Below, piece by piece: positions 22,375-34,827 of a stretch of 64,000 nucleotides of DNA (its first letter is position 1; each line of letters starts with the position of its first letter). Under the pieces are notes generated by a model. That model was not told where the DNA came from. It made no database searches and saw nothing but the letters and a program-made list of their open reading frames with translations. The position numbers and the translations under genes were made by a program. The stretch comes from Conoideocrella luteorostrata. Taxonomy: Eukaryota; Ascomycota; Sordariomycetes; Hypocreales; Clavicipitaceae. Location of the stretch: the NCBI GenBank assembly GCA_032433595.1, contig JASWJB010000157.1:1-64000 (forward strand). Reading direction: 5' to 3'.

Positions 22375-23540
22375 CTAAACAAGAACATTGACCGCGGCAT
22401 TGTCTGTCAACAACTCAGTAACATCGTCACTGCTGTAGAATTGTTGCCACCATCCCTCAAGTGCGACCACCCAGTGCAAGCCCAATACCGCAACAGGGGA
22501 GAGCTTTGCAAAAGCTGCAAAAGCCCTGCTGTTTGCCAAATCGTGCCTGACTTTGGAAAATGTCCTGAGGTGCATATAGGTCAAACACGTGGACAATATG
22601 GCGATAAGAATTCTCGCGTCTGCGCTTCCCATATGTTGACAATACTCTTGCATCGATCGTATCGCTATCATCGTCGATGATCACCATCCTCGCCCGGGCA
22701 GTAACCAATAAACCATGTTCGGAAAATCCCGTCCTTGTAGAGATCTTCGTCACTTCGCTCGGTAGCTAGAGCGTGCTGTAGCTCGATTACGGTGGATGGT
22801 CGTGCGGCGTGGAAGGTCCACGTTAGGACTCTGAGTGCGAGGTTTGCGAGGTCTGCGTGGTATATAGGTTCTGAAGCCTTGTTCGATCCATAAATTCTGC
22901 ATATTAGAGTCGAGCCCTATGGGATGATGTCCAGTGCTTTTATCTTTCTGCGTGTTGTCTTGTTGATCAGTGTGTCGAGGTAGAATCGAGCCATGAGGAA
23001 CCTGGCATATGTCAGCCTTATGTAATTAAAGACTACGAGCAGTTTATCAGTACTTACCTGCCCTTAATTTTGTGCATTCTCTCGTCCCATTAGTTTCTTG
23101 GGGTTACGGTTCTTCACTCAGGTGCTTCTGTATACTTGTCGTACTTTTCAGTCGTTCTTGGAGATAATTTTCAATATCCTTGGGCTCGCTTCGACCGAAT
23201 CCAGCACTGAGTCTACTGGCAGCACGTCCAGTTGCATAGGTCTTGACATGACGAGCGGATAAATGTGGTGCTGCAAACGTGTCGGTTCAGTCAAGACGAT
23301 GGAGCGAACGTCGTCCACTTCTGAAAGCTTGGCCGGCGCGTTGATGACAATGATGATTTTGGAGAGGCTAGGGGAAATCTAGAGCGGGAGAGAGTCTGTG
23401 TCCCCGATGGACGGTCGCGTGCTGGCTTTCGAGTGTCCTATGTGCAGCGATTCGAGGTAATGGAAGAATCGTAGGACACGCAGGACGAGGCGTTGGAGGA
23501 TGCTGGCTACGACGTTAACGGGAGTTTTTCATGCTGTATC
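22375..23540 (-). pseudogene. Decayed NACHT (NLR-like) gene
   Basis: Read on -, successive frames give fragments in the correct order for the NACHT part of a fungal NACHT-ankyrin/NLR protein. They are a VASILQRLVLRVL helix, GTRPS-like ASTRPSIGDTDSL, a Walker B-like IIIVINAPAKLSEVDDVRSI (normally IDALDE), a SRP motif, DIENYLQERLKSTTSIQKHL, the GMFLLA-like FLMARFYLDTLINKTTRRKI, and LALRVLTWTFHAARPSTVIELQHALATE of the winged-helix region. A GLLVT-type stretch and a degraded downstream repeat region follow. Frame changes and in-frame stops (for example TAG after KALDIIP) break it, and no Walker A motif is seen. Such proteins act in non-self recognition and heterokaryon incompatibility; this copy is dead. 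Confidence 0.75.
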
Positions 23541-25375
23541 TTGGTAAGTAAAATGGGGGCGGACGACGCCAATATTCTGCCCTTTGCTTTGCTCCTAAAG
23601 GTCTTCAGTGAGATGGCAGCTACCATATGGCTTGGTACAGTCTCGATTTAAGGAATAGAAGTAGCTTCACACATACATATTGATTGACTTTCCGACGTCA
23701 GCTCATAGAGCATATAATCAGCAAAGTCTTTGTGACATGCATACCGGCAAGAGTCAGCTTATGCGGTTCTCAGCACGGATGTGTTATTCCCAGGGAAGGA
23801 GTCCACCTCATAAACTCAAGGCTTTCGAACGGTTGCTAGGCTCCCTTATGCTGACGACCCTTGGTTGAGAGGGCTCACACGATGCATGTCTTGGAAGGCT
23901 TGCGTCGAGGGTTTAGACACAAGCGGATGGCGGATGATTCTACGGCTGCAAAACCCGCCAGTAGTGTTTGGTTCGAAGTGCAAAATCCTGTTTAGCCCTC
24001 ATCATATTGTTCCATTTCAGGCTTGCGGACGAGGTCAACAGCATCAATAACTGTCTGTGGAGTCGTCAGGGAAATGTCGACGATTACACCCGGACGTTGC
24101 TGGGTAGTAATTTCAGCACTACTGCGACACGTCAGTGTACTCCTGACCCATTTAAACATATTACTTTGACACAAAGAACGAACATGTGTAAGACATTGAT
24201 CGAAAGGAAGATATTGTCTTTTAGGCCGTCACGGGACCTCTCGTAATTTTGCAATCGTGTTTCTTTCAAGGGGTAAAGGGTTTCGTTCTCGGCCCCAGTA
24301 AGTCGCGACTTCATCTTTGCTGTTTAGGTCACTGACGCGGATCTGACGGAGCTCGTTTTGAGGCGAGGCTGTGTTCGCACTGCGCAATGTTTTGTTCCGC
24401 TACAGCAACGATCTCGTGGCCGGCCCAGGGACAATCTCTGCTGGATCACATCGAGGATTGCCGCTAGACTTCCTAATGACCTGCACATGTTGTTGTTAAT
24501 GTCATGCGGGTTATAGCCATTGAAGTCTTGCCAGAGTAACCGTACCCAGTGGTGCAAATGTGGGGCGTTGAGTGCTAAGCAAAATCTCCTCCACTGGGCC
24601 GCCCGCTTTTTCGGGCATAACATATTAACATAAAACAAGTATTCTAGCCAAAAACAGACTAGCCGTCATACCAAGGCATGTTATGGCCCCATTTATGTTC
24701 CCCACCTACCGCGATTTTTCGTGCAATTTAGCAGCAACTATTTACTCCCTAGAACAGCTGCTAGAATACATAAACTCATCCAACGCTATGTGTTCAACTA
24801 TTTAGATACAAGGCAACGGCAAATTTTGATCGCCGTTGTAATTATTCCAGCTGGCAGCTTTCTCAAGAGCCCGACCGCTGAGTAGCCTCCGTTGTTCCGT
24901 ACCTTTTGAGAAGGCTGGCCTTTGCCTAGCCTTAGGCAACGACTTTGATAACAAACATAGTAGAACTTATATTGTGCTGGGTCACTAAACGAGTAGTGTG
25001 TAACTTATTCAATACGTGTCCTTTACCGTCTCGACCAAATGTCTTCGGATCGAGCCGCAAGCCCAGGCTGCGTAGCGTTAGCACTGCTTCAGTTTCGGTG
25101 AGGCCAACCCGTCATAATTGTTGTGTTTGAAAGTCGATATGCTATGTTTTTAGTAGCCCCGCTTTGGGCCTTCCAGGGTTATCTAATCAACAAGTGACTA
25201 GAATTCTCCGTGGCGAGTCTGGGGTTAACGCGGGAGTGCCCGAGATAAATACACTACCATCATGACCTCCGTCGCGTAGAGAGGGGGCTGGACTCCAAAC
25301 ATCGACCTGTAGCCATTGTTGGCAGATTTCTCGCCCTTTTATTCTTATCCATCCGCTTACAAGATAGCAACCTGT
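23541..25375. other. Degraded region between two pseudogenes
   Basis: No intact gene. The part nearest 23.5 kb may include the lost N-terminus of the NACHT relic, but I could not identify a P-loop. Short - strand frames at 23992-24314 and 24324-24638 have no assignable family. Confidence 0.4.
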
Positions 25376-26780
25376 CGTTATGTCGCAAAACCCAGTCCAT
25401 AACATTGGCGCGGGAATGGGGACTGACCCTCGCGCGATGCCTCTTGAGCCACCGAGTTCCCAGTATTGTCTATGGGACGATGCCCCCTTCTCTACGTCAC
25501 GAAAATAGAATCGCGTTACAAAAATCCTTCTATGTCCCTCTGCTGGAGATACTAGACCTGGATGAGGAGATGTTCCAACAACGCAAAGCGATCGACGGCT
25601 CTGTGGGTGGTAGGGGCAAGATTGACGCAAACGTCGCTCCGCACTCCCCCTATTTGGACTCGACCTCGTTCAGAGCACACCGTGAGAAATTCGAGAAGAT
25701 ACTCCGGCAAGGGCCAGACGCTCTTTGGGAGTACTGACCCTGCACAAAGTGAAAGAGTTGACGTTGGGCTCGACGCTTTGTCTACAGAACGGTCAACAAC
25801 CTCAGAGCGCCTTCCTCGTCAGAGTAAACGGCCATGGTTCCAATATACGAAACTCCTTCCTCCCAAATATACGGCTGGACGCTTGGCCTTTTGCCACGTT
25901 CAACGAGAGACGTCAAATAAAACGAACCGACTTCGACGAGCGATATAACCCCGCAATTGGAGAGTCTAGCATTATACAAGCTAGGATTGGCGACATCGTG
26001 CTACACATCTCTGTAAATGACTTTGTGGGGCAAAATGTTAACATAAGTTGGATTTACTTCTGTCCGGACAGAGGCACCAGCGATCCGCTCTACAAGGCAA
26101 ATCGTCCAGTCTCTCGAGCCATGGACATTCCAGAAGAGTTCTACGAGGAGATCAAGGCAATTTCTGGTCTTAAAATAACCTTCTCAGACGTCTTTGGCAC
26201 AGACAAGCCTCAGATGGAACGACATCTCCACTAGCTGATGCGAACTGCACTTGCTATTCAGCACGACATAAACGCCGTTACAAAGAAAGGGGTCTTTTTT
26301 ATAGGCGATTCGGTCCATACTCAACCAATACTAGGGGGTGATGGGGGCGAACGCGGCCATATGAGACAGTGTCACAGGGAATCACATACCAGACGATATT
26401 CGGAGGATTAGATGTCGGTCACAATACGGCTCCAATCTAGAGGTCTGACCGTGTTGACGATAACCTCGGTTGACGATATTAAAGGACGGAATCTAGGTAT
26501 ACACAACAGTTTCATTCCTCGTTAGAATAGCTGGAATTCGAAGACAACTCCAGTGAATCAGATCTCCATAGCTGCACACATTGTGACAGACAGTATCGGT
26601 CTTGCAAAGTGTACAGCGGCTTCTGGAGCGGCCGGAAGTTTATCATGGTATGATGCAATGTATCCCGGGTGGAAGAAAGGGCTGCATAACAGTGTGCATG
26701 CCATTGAAGAGATGCATGGGTCCAAGAAGCCCAATGCTGTAGACAGATCATCAGACAGAATATGGGAGGGTAGCATTTGA
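25376..26780 (+). pseudogene. Decayed FAD-dependent monooxygenase
   Basis: Fragments follow the order of fungal FAD monooxygenases. They are an N-terminal GAG dinucleotide-binding motif with GLTLARCLLSHRVPSIVY reached by a frame change, a FRAHREKFEKIL segment near 25670, RTDFDERYNPAIGESSIIQ and IYFCPDRGTSDPL (25927-26100), IPEEFYEEIKAISGL, MRTALAIQ, then the FAD ribityl motif GDSVHTQPILGGDG at 26304-26345. The final part is SWYDAMYPGWKKGL and HAIEEMHG near 26660-26720. Breaks seen are a frameshift near 25420, one near 25725, a TAG at about 26232, an extra G inside the GGDGAN motif near 26345, and a disrupted stretch to 26560. It cannot encode an active enzyme. Intact relatives hydroxylate aromatic or polyketide substrates. 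Confidence 0.8.
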
Positions 26781-28721
26781 CACGCTTCGCACCCTCCTCC
26801 CAAGTCACCCAACGGGTCAATTTTGCATGTTTGCCCCGGAGACAATGGCGGAACTAGATGACTGATACGCATTGTTCATCTAGCCAATATGTGTCAGCGA
26901 CGTCCACGTGTCTCAGTTTTGGGTATATATCTTAAGAGTAGTCACTTCTTCTCGAGCTGATCATGCTCACCCATATTTTCCCCTTTTGGCAAAGTCTTTT
27001 TGGGGGTGGGGAAAAAGGATGGGCGCGCTGTGGTGACACCCAAGACAATGTTGATGCTGAGAGAATTGTTTCTGTCAGGAAGATCAGTGCCGCAAATAGC
27101 TAGATTAGTGAGGGAATTACTGAGCAGCTGAACGAGCTAAAGGATGACTGCAGGAGGCTTTCAGCTGTGCAAGGGCATCACGGAATTCAGAGGAATCCGA
27201 AGGAATCCGACAGATTAGTTGAAGTCAGGCATAAAAGTAAGGAATTCCCCGTCAATTTGGAAGGTATCACACATCATCAAACCTCATCACTTTTTATCCA
27301 ATCCTGTCAATTTTCCACGGTGCAATTACCCTGGCCTCAGTAACGTAACAGTTGATTTTAAATTCCTGTTCGCCGTTTGAAGTGATTCAGATGCGATGGT
27401 TGAGACATCAGTTTTCTTAACAGCTAGCAAGATTAGAGTCTGCAAGCAGCTATGCAGGGCAAATATTTGTAATTTGATTTTTTCAATTCTGAAGTTTTTC
27501 TTTTCCAGTAATATTAAACTAAACTCAGAGTATTGAACTGGTATCGATTCATCGGTTAAGTCATACCCAACTTCCTCGATTCACGACCCTGCATTACCAC
27601 TAAGGTATAAGTACCCCAGGGAGACGCATTATCTATTAGTACACAATCACTCCATAAATTAACGAAAGACCCGTGTAGTAAGAATCCAAGTATTTAGTAG
27701 CAGCCCTACTGCAAAGTCATTGATGCTACAGGATACCATTCACGATTAAATGGTCAGAAATCTAAAACACCGAAAAGAACGCACCCAAGGACTTATCAAT
27801 CAGCCACCATATGCAGAATTATCATAAACAGCTCATCCTCCATGGATTTAATTACGGTATTTGAGGGATCCGGATGTTGCAAGATCTGGAACGTCCCGGA
27901 GAGACGCAACATGAACAACTAAGCCACTACGGATGTGACTAACTATTGGCGATATAACAATGATCCATAACACACTTGCCACAAAGTTCAGCATAAAGAA
28001 GTGGCAGTAACATCAGTTAGAAAACTCCATACCCTTGCTATAGTGCGGTCAAAGACGTTGAAAGTTGCTGCTTTCTGATTATGTTTGTGTTGATTCCCAT
28101 TGGCGTATTAGAGGGAAGTGTGTTGGGAGCGTTCGGAACAAGAGATATAACTCACTAAGCTACACCTGAGAAATGTGTACGTAATGCTGGAGCTAGTGTG
28201 GCTAAAAGTGACGATGTAAAATGTAAGTCTTTCCCGCGTCACACAGACAAGTAGGGACATTCAGGTACAAAGGAAATTTTTTTTTTTGGTGGTTTCAAGC
28301 GAGTTTAATGATACTAAATTGAAAACAAATAAGATGTCCTGCATCTTGATATAATCCGCCCGTGCCATCTCTTGGTGTGAACCATTTTATCTTGTACCCT
28401 ATTTTCGATCATGCGTTTTCCCGACCAAAACAAATCCACGTACGAGCGAAATTCAACCAAGAAACACAGCAAATAAATGAACAAAAAATAGCTTCCAGAG
28501 CTCAAGAAGAAAAACACGACAAAAGTATTTGTCGTCAACGAAACCATAAGTATAGTTTCCCGTCCCATATATCTTGCCACATTGATGAGGCTGTTGACAT
28601 TTAGGATCCGCGCGAATAATTTCGAACAGCCCGTTACGGAAACAGACTACCTGTGATAAGATTTTCTTGAATCTCAGGCGATAGGATAGGTACTGGCAGC
28701 AATGTTGGCATCGTTGTCAAT
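26781..28721. other. AT-rich gene-free region
   Basis: 1.9 kb with no open frame of note and no recognisable coding relic. Base composition is AT-rich with frequent stops in all frames, consistent with old repeat debris or RIP-type decay, which I cannot quantify here. Confidence 0.5.
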
Positions 28722-29027
28722 CTATTGCCCATCTGCAACCTGGTCGGTGCGAACAGTACAATACCCGCAACGGGGGTGGCTGCAAGTCAAACAAGCTGGC
28801 GTCGTTGGGACGAGGAAGACGCCATCTCCACACATATGACACACCCAGCTGTACTGGGTACAATTCGAAGAGTTCATGTTTAACGAGGTAGGCTCAGGAT
28901 TTACTGAGTGAATATACAACAGGTATTGATTGACTGAAGACGAAGTGTCGTTGTAAGTTTGCTGGGATTGATTGGTTTGCCGCTGTGCCTTCTGTTGCGC
29001 AAGCTGTTGGTTTTTTTGAGAGCTCAT
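28722..29027 (-). CDS. Small zinc-ribbon-like protein
   Basis: A single-exon frame of 101 residues; I use the ATG at 29027 because the longer frame starts only at TTG. The N-terminal half is Gln/Asn-rich. The C-terminal half has WVCHMCGDGVF, then PACLTCSH, then RCGYC, a C-x2-C ... C-x2-C-x-H-x2-C-x2-C pattern of a zinc ribbon with a conserved leading Trp. Short fungal proteins with this arrangement are common and uncharacterised. A protein- or nucleic-acid-binding role is possible. An upstream exon cannot be excluded. Confidence 0.6.
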   Translation of the reverse strand: MSSQKNQQLAQQKAQRQTNQSQQTYNDTSSSVNQYLLYIHSVNPEPTSLNMNSSNCTQYSWVCHMCGDGVFLVPTTPACLTCSHPRCGYCTVRTDQVADGQ

Positions 29028-30762
29028 GGGATTACATTGAAGATGGTTGTTCAAGAAGAGAATACGTTCGGTTATATATACATATTCACAATGCTAGCCT
29101 GTGCCATAGCAAGATGAGTGAGGCGAGTGTCGACGGTGGACAATCCAGATCACGTTTGTTTTTGGGTCAAACTGTCCGGTAACTACATGATGGGAAACAA
29201 ACTAACTACATCCAATCAAACTCAGCAATCAAGTTGTCCTCGGTACCGGTAATAATCCATGCCACCGAGCTCATTGATTAAGCACTGATGACTCGGGAAA
29301 GAAATGTGGTCTACTTGTTGAAATGTTTCGCACATGACACTGCAGTCATGTAACGAAGCGTTCCCGCGCCACATGATAAGAGATACACAGCCTTTCAAAG
29401 GAGGAGAAAGCCCCTCAAACACCGAGAAGTGAGTTCCAGGCCAGTCTTGTGACTCTGGAAAAAGCAAAGAATTTGTGCTGGAACAAGCTCTCATAGCCGT
29501 TGATCAAGGGCCAATGTAGCCCTATCGACAGGATTGGGTGGCGACATCGCAACTGCTACGCCCAAGAAGCAAATACGACGTTATTTCATAAAAATTTATG
29601 GAGCCGTAAGTAAAGCCAGATCTAGCACGTGGGCGTTTCAATTCGAGGGTCGGTAAGCCTGCCAGTCTTGGTATGCCGAAACGACGTCCACCAAGAGTGT
29701 CGGAGGCAATAACCCCCATTCCTGTGTGAAAAGAGTGGATAGTAATCCCAAAAAGAGCTTTTCGATTGAAGGGCTTCTCATGTTACATGTTCATGACGTA
29801 GAGTCTCCGGTAGACGGCGGCTGTGCACAAACAACATCTCTACAGCCTCACTTTCCGCCTCAATTGATAGGCCACGAACACCTCTACGCAAGACGCCTTA
29901 ACTCAATTCGCTCCACACGTGATTCAAATTGGCCTCTACACAGGACTTATGTGTGATGTGTCGTTGGGCAGAGGGCCGATACCGCACACAAGTCGGCGGT
30001 TTCCGCTGCATTCTGCTGTGCACGTCGGTAGCAGCGCCACACGTCATTGCCACCTTTTGTGCCGTTGTCACGGTAGTCAGTCTGTTTGTCGGCGGAGGTT
30101 GAGGCTACGACGTGATCACGAGCTAGAGCCTACTCAATCATCCAACTATCACCACGTCACAGCGGTATCGTTGGTTCCAAGCCCCTTTGTGATGTGTCAT
30201 GGTAGGTGCGCTCAACCGAAGGGTGGCGAGTCGAGGCGCGCCCTATTTCAAGCTAAAGGCCAAAAAATCGCAACATTGATTATACGGGCAAATGCCAGAT
30301 CACCCACCTGTAAATACTTGTGATGGTGAGTTCCTGCGCAGTCTTGTCGTAGTATGAATGAAGTTGTCAGACTGGCCCACAGACCCGCAGGTGGGCCACG
30401 TCGGTAATAAAAGCACGGATATACGGAGTGGCTTCCTTTATTGTAATTTGACCGTATCGTCGACAGTCACACGTAGAACCATAAGGCTAATGGCACATAC
30501 ATTGCTGCTTGGATGTATGGTGTTTTGAAGGTTGAGTGGAATGGAGTCAAGCCTCATCGGCCTTCGTCAAGCCTCGTTCAGCCAGATGAGGCGGCAGTGA
30601 GCAGCTGCGACGACTCTAGGTGGGTCTCCACGGTTCTGGGCCCAAACAAGTGTGGCGGAGCATGGATTCTTCACCTTCTCAAGCTTCACCAAGTTGACCT
30701 CCAACGCCGCCGCACCGACGTCTTCGCTCTCGACGGCTTAATTTTGTCGTCAGGATGCAGCC
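29028..30762. other. Intergenic region upstream of pfa5
   Basis: No supported gene. Open frames at 29222-29494 and 29522-29719 on - are uninterrupted but have no recognisable domain and no clear splice connection. The last 300 bases probably hold the pfa5 promoter and leader. Confidence 0.45.
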
Positions 30763-32179
30763 ATGGGGCCTGCGATGCCTGCTACACATCGCGCTGCTTT
30801 GCGCTGGACTATGCGCATCGTCCCTCTGGTCATAGTTGGCACCTTCATCATTGCGGCGTACGCCTTTGTGGGTCGGGCATGTGGTAAGTAGACCTGCCTT
30901 TATGATGATTCCCCTTTTCGTCTCCGGGAGCTGCAAGATCAGCTTTGCACGTTCGAATTACTGACAATGACATGGGAAGTGCAATATTTATACAGGCATA
31001 GAGGCCAGAGTGGCCTTGCTGCCGCCATGCTGGCTCTCTTTTGCTGCCTCTTCATCCTCGCATTCGGCTCGTACATCCGTCTCGTTCTCGCCATCAAACG
31101 CGACCCTGGTCTCGTGCCTTTACTGCGAGAACGCGATCCAGAAACGGCCGAAATTGCCGAGAAGCGACGCAAATCCCGATCAGGACGGAATCGAGAACCG
31201 GGAAACCTGCCATGGGTCCCTCCGGATACGGACCCCAACAGCCCGGGCCTCGAGGCCTTTTATAGTAAAGATGTCTTTGTTTGCGAGTGGGATGGCCGTC
31301 CCAAGTGGTGCTCCGAGTGCTGTCAGTGGAAACCTGAACGTGCGCATCATTCGAGCGACCTCGGTCGTTGTGTCAGGAAAATGGACCATTTGTGCCCTTG
31401 GGTTGGCGGCATGGTCTCTGAAACATGTGAGCTCTTTCATCTGATCAATCTCACACGCGTTAGCCGTAACGGGGGGGCGTTCTCTTGGCTAACTAGACTC
31501 TGCAGCGTTCAACTTTTTTACCCAATTTACGTTCTGGACAACCTTTCTCTGTGTATTATGCGTGGCGGTGTCGGCGTACAGCTTACAACAACAAATTGCC
31601 GAAGGCGTGCAAGCTGATGGCTGGATTATTGCAGTTATTGCGATATCGTCGTTCTTCGGTTTCTTTGCATTCGGCATGATTCTAACGGGTGTACCATTCC
31701 TGTACCACAACACCACAAACATTGATGCGTTGAAGAAGTCGCAGATATTCTTGTTGGCTGTTCGAATCCCACGAGATACACCGCCGTCGTCCCAATACCC
31801 AACTATAACATATCCCCTTCCATTGACACAGCATACCGCCGCCGGAACTGACGATCAACAAGAACAAGGGACAGCGGATGATGTAAGAGCACGAGATATG
31901 CAGGCCATTCGCAAATTTGCCATTTTACAGACTGAAGCAGGCGAGAATCCCTGGGATCTGGGACCCTGGGAAAACTTCAAGTCTGTCATGGGCACCAGCG
32001 TCGCAGAATGGCTGTTGCCGATCAGGCACTCCCCCTGTTGCCGTCACGACAGCATGGTGAGCGACTACCCATATGGGTCACTGGTTGAGGAACTAAGGAA
32101 GCGCTACGGCGTGCCACATCTAAACGAGAAGACTCCTAATGGTGCTGAGATGCATAACTTGGCAGCCAATGGGAATTGA
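30763..32179 (+). CDS. pfa5: Palmitoyltransferase Pfa5 (DHHC family)
   Basis: Three exons, 30763-30883, 30980-31426 and 31506-32179, give 413 residues. The first junction gives RACVQYLYRHRGQSGLA and the second VSETSFNFFTQFTFW, both as in fungal Pfa5. Membrane spans are about residues 18-38, 58-80, 190-215 and 225-250. The cysteine-rich domain (about 140-190) includes CSECCQWKPERAHHSSDLGRC and the active-site tetrapeptide at 176-179, which reads DHLC rather than DHHC. The following PWVGGMVSETS and the C-terminal GENPWDLG and NFKSVMG are family signatures. Pfa5 attaches palmitate to cysteines of target proteins at the vacuole or plasma membrane. The second His of DHHC varies in this subfamily, so the enzyme may still be active, but that is not shown here. 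Confidence 0.87.
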
Positions 32180-33469
32180 ATTGCTACCGTATGTACACAT
32201 ATTTCGGCCATTGAGTTTTAGCCACTTACAAGTAGAAGAGCTAGAAATAGTGGGTGATACATGTGGCGTTGGCGTTGGGCATCCACTGGGGCTTTATTGG
32301 ATTTGGATTGCATAAAGCGTGTACTGTCGTCATCATATCTAGAATTGGGTGGCTTTTCCTTCTAGCGAGTAATAATCCGATGTCTTTCTCATCTGTTGAC
32401 CCGTCTCCCAGACGTGGCTGTGTACAAGCCCTCCGATGTGGAATACCCCAAACCTTAGCCAAGGTCTCGATTGCACGTCGCATACCGAGTAGTTAGTCTC
32501 CTGTCTACTTCTCGCGGACAGTCTGCATTGGCTTTGCTCTCAGTATCGGCCGGTGTTTTATTCAAGGCGCAGCACAGATCCGTTCGCTCACTCAAGTTGA
32601 TGAGTCGCTTGTTTGCCCCCCCCCCCCCCTTTCCCCCCCGGGATCATCCGAAACGGGTGGCTCACTCAAAAGGCTTGATTGTCATATTTCACGACATAGG
32701 ACAGGCTTTGGCTTCTCCCAACGCGTAGCGCCGGGGATTTCCTCGAAATTGTACTCCGTACGGCGTAGTCCGTAATCGAGCGCCGCCATCGTCTGTATTG
32801 TCTCGACTTCGCGCGCGTGGAGGTAGAGCTATCGTGCATTGCACAGGGTCTGTCGCAAATTTCCTCGTCTCGTCGTACGTTCACAAAGGCACGCCTCAGG
32901 ACAAAATGACAGCCTGGTTGCGATATTCCAGCAGAAACAGATATTTCACTATCGAGCAGATCTATCTAGCGAGGTGACGTCGTTACTTGATTCTTCACAA
33001 ATCATCTTCTGGTTGAAGTCACTAGAACGCATCCTGGCTTACCACCGTGTCTTGTGTCTACACTAACTGCTCCGTGTCCTTGGCTCAGATGGAGCGCAAT
33101 TGGGCATCGACGACACCATTCATTAGGCATGCTGGCCGGGAGAGGAATTCGACATTGGTTCATACGGCTCCCACGCAAATATTACACGATAGGTCCTGCA
33201 TGCTGCAAACACGGGTTTCTCGTTCACGTACCCGCCGAGTTTGAACACCGCCACCGCTTGCCCTGCACAACTGCAAGTCTTCTGGGTGATTGAAACTCTA
33301 GATAAATACGCTTGATATTTCGGTCACCACAGGCTCGTAACTCTGCAAAGATGATATCGTAACGAAACGCGGGAGTTCTCCGTAGTATTTAAATATGTGC
33401 AACAATCCCCGTCACTGTACAGGGTATCTATCTGGCCGCCTCTTCAAACCACTACACCGCCCCAATCAT
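32180..33469. other. Convergent intergenic region (pfa5 / cutinase 3' ends)
   Basis: 1.3 kb with no supported gene. It contains a poly-C run near 32617-32639 and TACTCCGTA at 32752-32760. Open frames are short and overlap on both strands. Confidence 0.5.
32617..32639. repeat. Poly-C tract
   Basis: A run of C bases broken by TTT, likely length-variable and prone to sequencing error. Confidence 0.7.
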
Positions 33470-34320
33470 CTAGGTAACAAACTCAGTGGCATCCCCGTCA
33501 TATTTCCTGGGGTAGCCGAAATGAACGCCGACATCGTTCCCACCGGCACAGAAGGGATCGCCGATGTCGCAGTACGAAGCAATGACGCTCGCGAAAGCAT
33601 CGCAGCTCTGGTTGTCCGTCCGCGCATTGATCTATCCGCTGTTTGTTAACGAAATCCCACATCCTGCGCAGGGAACAGTTGCAGGAGGACCCAAGATGAC
33701 TACTTACGCCGTCGGTTTGAGCAGTGCCCTTGTCAAAGGACTTCCCAGCGTTGTGCCGAGGGTCTCCGTACCACACCACCGCTGCCACTGATGCTTTGTT
33801 AGCCAGACGTGAAATACAGCGACACCAAGGAGGTTGGCTTCTCTTGCCCAAAAAAACCATGGAAGGAGAAAAAAAAAAAAGGCCACTTACCATGGCTACT
33901 GATATCACCACCAATAGGGTCCGTATCCGGCCCCTGGCCACCGGTATTCCCACCACACAGCGCATCGCCAATAATATTCGCTCCCTGAGAGTACCCAAGC
34001 AGCAGGATCTTGGCGTCAGGGCATGCTTGTACATAATCCGACAGCTGCTTCTTGACTGCGTCGACCCCAGCGCTGACAGATGGGCCGTAGGGCCGCAGCT
34101 TGGCAGGGTAGTTGATTGGCTCCATCGTGGCGCCGTCGTTGGCCTCGACGATGCTGCTGGCGAGGGACTGTAGTATGCCATATCCCGGCCTTTCGTTGCT
34201 GCCACGAGCCACGAGGAGATGGGTAGGGGCGCAGTCTGCTCGTCGTCCAAGGACGGCTGCTGCTGCTGCTGCTGCTGCTAATGGCGAGGCGGCAGCGAGA
34301 AAGAAAGCCGTGTAATGCAT
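33470..34320 (-). CDS. Secreted cutinase / acetylxylan esterase (CE5 family)
   Basis: Exons in transcription order: 33891-34320, 33708-33787 and 33470-33631, giving 223 residues. Junctions are phase-consistent and place family motifs together. An Ala-rich signal peptide (about 1-22) is followed by CAPTHLLVARGSNE. The nucleophile motif GYSQG has Ser111. The acid and base are in CDIGDPFC (Asp195) and VGVHFGY (His207), a complete Ser-Asp-His triad. Cysteines at 30, 100, 122, 180, 191 and 198 fit disulfides. LCGGN and the overall spacing lean toward acetylxylan esterase, but cutinase cannot be excluded. The enzyme would act outside the cell on plant polymers (xylan acetyl groups or cutin). A TATA-like TATATAAATA lies about 110 bp upstream. 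Confidence 0.88.
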
Positions 34321-34827
34321 TCTTCTTTTTTTTTTGTAAGATTGGCTGTTGTAGTTCAGAAAGGAGGTGAGAGACTTTTATGATGTTCTTGAACGAACCA
34401 CTGGTATGAAGGGATAGAGACTGGCGCCTGTATTTATATACACATGCATATATGTGCATCTTCATTTCGCAATGACCCTTAAACCACGGTAAATTATATT
34501 CTCGGCGTATGTTGACATGCATCTTTCATCCGTACTTCTCCAACACAACTTCCTAATGCGGTTGATCGCTGTGGAGAAAATCCCCCGCATTATCCCCCGT
34601 CTTCGTCCCCGCCTCCTGTCGGTAGTTGCTGCGGGTTGTTCAGATGTTCAAGCGGAAATGCCCAGATGAAACGGGACCGAGGCAAGGCGCACTTTGCAGT
34701 CACCACGGCTTACGTTTCAAGTTAGAACAAAATCTTTGCTTAGAGAGCAGCGGGTTGCACAATGGAAAGCTGGACTAGACTAAACTGAACTAGACTACTA
34801 ATTTCGTTGCTCTATTGTTGAGCGTTG
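34321..34827. other. Intergenic: cutinase promoter and Zn2Cys6 gene 3' flank
   Basis: No gene seen. Contains the TATA-like element of the cutinase gene and a T-rich leader next to its ATG. Confidence 0.5.
34430..34442 (-). promoter_or_regulatory. TATA-like element of the cutinase/AXE gene
   Basis: On - it reads TATATAAATA, about 110 bp upstream of the ATG at 34320, a usual TATA distance for an inducible secreted-enzyme gene. Confidence 0.5.

Noticed and set aside
31760..31775. TTCGAATCCCAC, another T-loop-like sequence
   Set aside because: It encodes the conserved VRIPRDT of Pfa5 and no tRNA fold surrounds it.
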